From: SIG565 sp045650565 | GTDB lineage: Bacteria; Bacillota; Clostridia; Oscillospirales; Acutalibacteraceae | Direction: 5' to 3' | Length of the DNA: 24,726 bases | Assembly (NCBI GenBank): GCA_045650565.1 | Contig: JAZRRG010000020.1 | Span: 1-24,726, forward strand | Part shown: positions 21,911-24,726 of the stretch, piece by piece | Layout of the letters: each line of letters starts with the position of its first letter | Numbering within the stretch: position 1 is the stretch's first letter | Position numbers and translations under genes: made by a program | Notes under the pieces: generated by a model | Databases searched by the model: none | What the model saw: only the letters and a program-made list of their open reading frames with translations | Told to the model about the DNA's origin: nothing

Positions 21911-22512
21911 TGAATCGTTTGTATAAAACAATTATAGCTATTCTAAAACCCATCACACATTTGCTGTTTAGATATGAGGTTACGGGAATTGAGAATATGC
22001 CAAAGCAGGGTAATTTTATGCTTTGCTGTAATCATCAGTCGTTTTTAGATGCCGTTCTTTTGGCGGTTGTGTGCCCCTACCAAGTTAATTTTATGGCAAA
22101 GAAAGAGCTTTTTAAATTTAAACCGTTCGCATGGCTCTTTAAGAAGATGGGCGCCTTTCCGGTGAATCGTGGCACAGGGGATGTATCGGCCGTCAGACAC
22201 GCCGCCCAAATACTCGAAAACGGTGGAGTGCTCGGTATTTTTCCCGAAGGCACACGCTATCCGTTCGGTAAACCCGGCAGAGCCAAGGCGGGAGCCGCTT
22301 TGTTAGCTATTGATACAGGCACCGATGTTTTACCGGTGGCTATAAAATATCCTAAAAAGCCGATTTTGTTTAAAAAGGTATCGGTAAGGATAGGTACGCT
22401 CATTCTGGGAGATAATTTTGTAAAAAGCGAAACTATTTCCAAAACTGAAATAAAGCGTGTTACGGGAATAATAATGGATAATATAACTAATCTTTGGGAG
22501 ACAGAGCTTTGA
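21910..22512 (+). CDS. plsC: 1-acyl-sn-glycerol-3-phosphate acyltransferase
   Basis: A 200-residue membrane-associated enzyme making phosphatidic acid. The catalytic motif NHQSFLD is 41-47 (H42, D47); GAFPVNRG is 81-88; FPEGTR is 111-116; the block ending ALLAIDTGTDVLPVAI follows. An N-terminal hydrophobic stretch (about 7-20) may anchor it. Standard length and motifs, unlike the extended acyltransferase at 15372. Its stop overlaps the proposed ispH start. Confidence 0.93.
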   Translation: MNRLYKTIIAILKPITHLLFRYEVTGIENMPKQGNFMLCCNHQSFLDAVLLAVVCPYQVNFMAKKELFKFKPFAWLFKKMGAFPVNRGTGDVSAVRHAAQILENGGVLGIFPEGTRYPFGKPGRAKAGAALLAIDTGTDVLPVAIKYPKKPILFKKVSVRIGTLILGDNFVKSETISKTEIKRVTGIIMDNITNLWETEL

Positions 22513-24560
22513 AGATAACTTTAGCAAAAACTGCGGGCTTTTGCTTTGGCGTAAACCGTGCAGTTAACACAGTGTATGAATTGCTTGAAAACGGCGAAAG
22601 GGTTTGCACCTTGGGACCTATAATACATAATCCGCAGTTGGTCGATGAGTTGGAAAAGCGTGGCGTTAGAACGGTGGATAGTCCGAGGGATACATTATTG
22701 GATGAAACATTGGTAATTCGTTCTCACGGTGTTCCGTCAAGTATTATCGATGCGGTGAAGGAACAAAAAATTAAATATGTTGATGCCACCTGTCCGTTTG
22801 TTTCTAAAATACACAAAATTGTAAGCGAGGCCTCCGATAAAGGTCACGCAATACTCATTGCGGGTGACAGTAAGCACAGTGAGGTTATAGGAATAATTGG
22901 GTATGCCAAAACACCTGTTTTTACTTTTTCGGATGAAGAGGAGCTTGCCACACTTATTGAAAATAACCAATTTTTATCCACAAAAGATGTCACGGTTGTT
23001 TCACAAACGACATTTAATGAAAAAATCTTTAAAAAATGTTGTGTTTTTTTAAAAAAAGTGTGTACAAATGCGTTTATTTTTGATACAATATGTAATGCGA
23101 CTGCAATGCGACAGCAGGAGGCGGATGAGCTTTCACGTGTTAATGACCTTATGATTGTTATCGGCGGAAAGCATAGTTCAAACACATCAAAGCTTTATGG
23201 TGTTTGTAAAGCCAACTGCGAAAAAACATTCTTAATAGAAACTGCCGATGAACTTCGTGTAGAGTGGTTTGAGGATGTAAACAGTGTTGGGGTTGTGGCG
23301 GGTGCTTCTACACCTGCTCGCATAATAAAGGAGGCTATTAAAACCATGTCGGAAATTTTGCAATCGGTTGAAGAACAGATGGAGGAAATAAATACTGTTC
23401 AAAAAAGTTTTGAGGAAATGACGGATGAAGAAGCATTTGAAGCATCCCTCAACAATTTAACAAGTGACCAAAAGGTTATCGGTACAGTTCTTGCCGTATC
23501 ACCCTCAGAGATTCAGGTAGACTTCGGTAGAGGTCTTACAGGTTACATATCTGCGGATGAGTATTCTTTTGATTCAAATGTTAATCTCACACAGGAGGTT
23601 AAGGTTGGCGATGAGCTTAATTTAATAATTATGCGCATTAACGACCAGGAAGGCACAGCAATGCTCTCAAAACGCCGTTACGATGCAATTGCCGGTTGGG
23701 ATAAAATAGTTGCTGCCAAGGATTCCGGTGAAATTATCACAGGAACCGTTAAGGATGTAATCAAGGGTGGTGTTGTTGCTACCGCTTTCGGTGTAAGGGT
23801 GTTTATACCTGCATCACAAGCAACTGCTACTCGTGGCGAATCGTTGGAAGACCTTAAGGGTAAAGAGGTTTCCTTTAAAATTATTGAAATCGGACGTGGC
23901 CGTAGAGCTATCGGCTCTATCCGTGTAGTGCTTCGTGCCCAAATGCGTGAAGCCGAGGCAAAAATTTGGGAGACTATTGCTATAGGCGATAGATTTACAG
24001 GAACAGTTAAGTCGCTCACAAGCTACGGCGCTTTTGTTGATATCGGCGGCGTTGACGGTATGATTCATATTTCGGAGCTTTCTTGGCAAAGAATTAAGAA
24101 TCCGTCAGAGGTTGTTCTCGTAGGCGACACAGTTGAGGTTTATGTTAAGGACCTTGATAGTGAAAAGAAAAAGATTTCACTCGGTTATAAGAAAGAAGAA
24201 GAAAATCCTTGGACCATCTTCAACAACACCTATGCGGTTGATTCGGTTGCAAAGGTTACCATCGTTAGTTTAACTTCTTACGGTGCTTTTGCAAGAATTC
24301 TCCCCGGTGTTGACGGTCTTATTCATATCTCTCAAATTGCTAATAAGCATGTTGCAAAACCGCAGGATGAGCTCAAGGTTGGCCAAGAGGTTGAAGCGAA
24401 GATTATTGCTATCGATAACGATAAAAAGCGTGTAAGTCTTTCAATTCGTGCTTTACTTCCCGAAGAGGAAGCAGCACAAGAGGCAACCGAAGAGGTTACT
24501 ACACAGGAAGTAACCGAAGAAGCTATTGTAGAGGAAGTTAGCGAAGAAACAGCTGAATAA
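22509..24560 (+). CDS. ispH: Bifunctional IspH / ribosomal protein S1 fusion
   Basis: A 683-residue fusion. Residues 1-280 are 4-hydroxy-3-methylbut-2-enyl diphosphate reductase, last step of the MEP isoprenoid route: [4Fe-4S] cysteines C12, C95 and C195, with H40, H73, T167/T168 and the SSNTSKL loop at 223-229. Residues about 320-647 are four S1 RNA-binding domains (about 320-388, 405-475, 493-560, 577-647); domains 3 and 4 carry the clear SYGAF and DGLIHIS motifs, domain 1 is the most divergent. An acidic tail with EEVT/QEVTEE repeats ends it. Such fusions are known in Clostridia. The start TTG 22509 has GGGAG 8 nt upstream and gives the usual MKITLAKTAGFCFGV opening; a frame-open TTG at 22494 lacks a ribosome binding site. 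Last gene of its operon. Confidence 0.93.
   Translation: MKITLAKTAGFCFGVNRAVNTVYELLENGERVCTLGPIIHNPQLVDELEKRGVRTVDSPRDTLLDETLVIRSHGVPSSIIDAVKEQKIKYVDATCPFVSKIHKIVSEASDKGHAILIAGDSKHSEVIGIIGYAKTPVFTFSDEEELATLIENNQFLSTKDVTVVSQTTFNEKIFKKCCVFLKKVCTNAFIFDTICNATAMRQQEADELSRVNDLMIVIGGKHSSNTSKLYGVCKANCEKTFLIETADELRVEWFEDVNSVGVVAGASTPARIIKEAIKTMSEILQSVEEQMEEINTVQKSFEEMTDEEAFEASLNNLTSDQKVIGTVLAVSPSEIQVDFGRGLTGYISADEYSFDSNVNLTQEVKVGDELNLIIMRINDQEGTAMLSKRRYDAIAGWDKIVAAKDSGEIITGTVKDVIKGGVVATAFGVRVFIPASQATATRGESLEDLKGKEVSFKIIEIGRGRRAIGSIRVVLRAQMREAEAKIWETIAIGDRFTGTVKSLTSYGAFVDIGGVDGMIHISELSWQRIKNPSEVVLVGDTVEVYVKDLDSEKKKISLGYKKEEENPWTIFNNTYAVDSVAKVTIVSLTSYGAFARILPGVDGLIHISQIANKHVAKPQDELKVGQEVEAKIIAIDNDKKRVSLSIRALLPEEEAAQEATEEVTTQEVTEEAIVEEVSEETAE
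23327..23348 (+). promoter_or_regulatory. Possible internal ribosome binding site for a free S1 protein
   Basis: AAAGGAGG at 23327-23334 lies 11 nt before an in-frame ATG at 23346 (Met280), exactly at the IspH/S1 junction. Initiation here would give a 404-residue S1-only product. The bases also encode the conserved IIKEAI segment of IspH, so chance is possible. Confidence 0.4.
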
Positions 24561-24599
24561 TTAGCAAAATAAAAACGCTCCGTACTGCAGGTGTAAGAT

Positions 24600-24630
24600 A
24601 AAAGTAGACACAAAAAAGTGTCTACTTTTT
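24600..24630 (+). terminator. Hairpin with T-run at the IS left end
   Basis: AAAAGTAGACAC (24600-24611), AAAAAA loop, GTGTCTACTTTT (24618-24629), then T. It lies in the element's left end ahead of the transposase start, so it may block transcription entering the element; it could also end the ispH-S1 operon. Confidence 0.7.
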
Positions 24631-24668
24631 CTTTATGTGTTAAAATATAAAAAAAGGAGGAAAAGAAA

Positions 24669-24726
24669 TGCGAAAGAACAGACAATATACAGCGGAAGAA
24701 AAAATTAAATACGTGAAAAAACATTT
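24669..24726 (+). CDS. IS3-family OrfA / helix-turn-helix protein, N-terminus (partial)
   Basis: The first 19 codons, MRKNRQYTAEEKIKYVKKH, cut by the window edge. The basic start followed by YTAEEKIKxVKK is typical of the OrfA helix-turn-helix protein of IS3-group elements, which in its full form binds the terminal repeats. An AAGGAGG ribosome binding site lies 8 nt before the ATG. Confidence 0.65.

Larger units (their letters stand above)
24592..24726 (+). mobile_element. Left end of an IS3-like insertion sequence (partial)
   Basis: TGTAAGATAAAAGTAGACAC at 24592-24611 resembles IS3-family (IS150-type) terminal repeats, which begin TGT and contain AAAGTxGACAC. It is followed within 60 nt by a transposase-like start. 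The right end lies outside the window, so the boundary and family are tentative. Confidence 0.55.

Noticed and set aside
24332..24724. - strand frame of 130 codons across the end of ispH-S1 and the IS start
   Set aside because: A Ser-rich antisense product of the acidic Glu/Thr tail, covering a hairpin and the IS left end; no coding support.

Overview
The window looks like a chromosomal segment of a low-to-moderate GC, Gram-positive anaerobe of the Clostridia (Oscillospiraceae/Ruminococcaceae-like is my guess). The grounds are the gene orders queA-tgt-yajC-TIGR04086 and cmk-plsC-ispH/S1, an IspH-S1 fusion protein, RNase Y, a T-box leader, strong AGGAGG-type ribosome binding sites and sigma-A promoters with 16-17 bp spacers. 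It is mostly housekeeping, with four accessory spots: a small RHH/SLOG gene pair near 3.0-3.6 kb, a heptamer repeat near 7.6 kb, a disrupted tRNA-Ser cluster near 12 kb, and the start of an IS3-like insertion sequence at the right edge.

Region by region. 1-2992 (+): the 3' end of typA, then a zinc-ribbon DEDDh exonuclease, a PflX-like radical SAM protein and a GNAT-like protein, all overlapping, ending in a 23-bp convergent hairpin. 3032-3620: a ribbon-helix-helix regulator (-) divergent from a SLOG-fold protein (+), with a 7-bp inverted repeat over the shared promoter region. 3644-6407 (-): asd-dapA-dapB, three enzymes of the aspartate-to-diaminopimelate/lysine route, from one strong promoter. 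6554-9640 (+): queA, tgt, yajC and a small membrane protein; QueA and Tgt act in queuosine tRNA modification. 9719-11845 (+): an FkbM-type methyltransferase and a YkvI-like membrane protein. 11877-12295 (-): tRNA-Ser(GCU) and tRNA-Ser(UGA), with a truncated tRNA-Ser copy and foreign-looking DNA between them. 12356-13282 (-): cysK.

13383-15265 (+): a complete T-box leader whose specifier reads UAC (Tyr) precedes a sodium:solute symporter, which makes the symporter a good candidate tyrosine transporter. 15372-16634 (+): an acyltransferase with an added zinc ribbon. 16666-18143 (-): a short-chain dehydrogenase and a DUF554 membrane protein. 18228-19929 (+): RNase Y behind a structured leader of about 120 nt. 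20022-24560 (+): a BaiN/YhiN-like flavoprotein, cytidylate kinase, PlsC and the IspH-S1 fusion, overlapping end to start and apparently one operon. 24592-24726: the left end of an insertion sequence with the first 19 codons of its OrfA.

I see no CRISPR array, rRNA, phage module or toxin-antitoxin pair with a recognisable toxin. Several start codons were re-chosen from ribosome binding sites: the RHH gene, asd, yajC, the YkvI-like gene, rny, the flavoprotein and ispH. No part is clearly a new system. The best leads are the Tyr T-box transporter, the tRNA-Ser duplication with its insert, the RHH/SLOG pair, the hairpin that is both terminator and RBS mask after yajC, and the possible internal S1 start inside ispH-S1.
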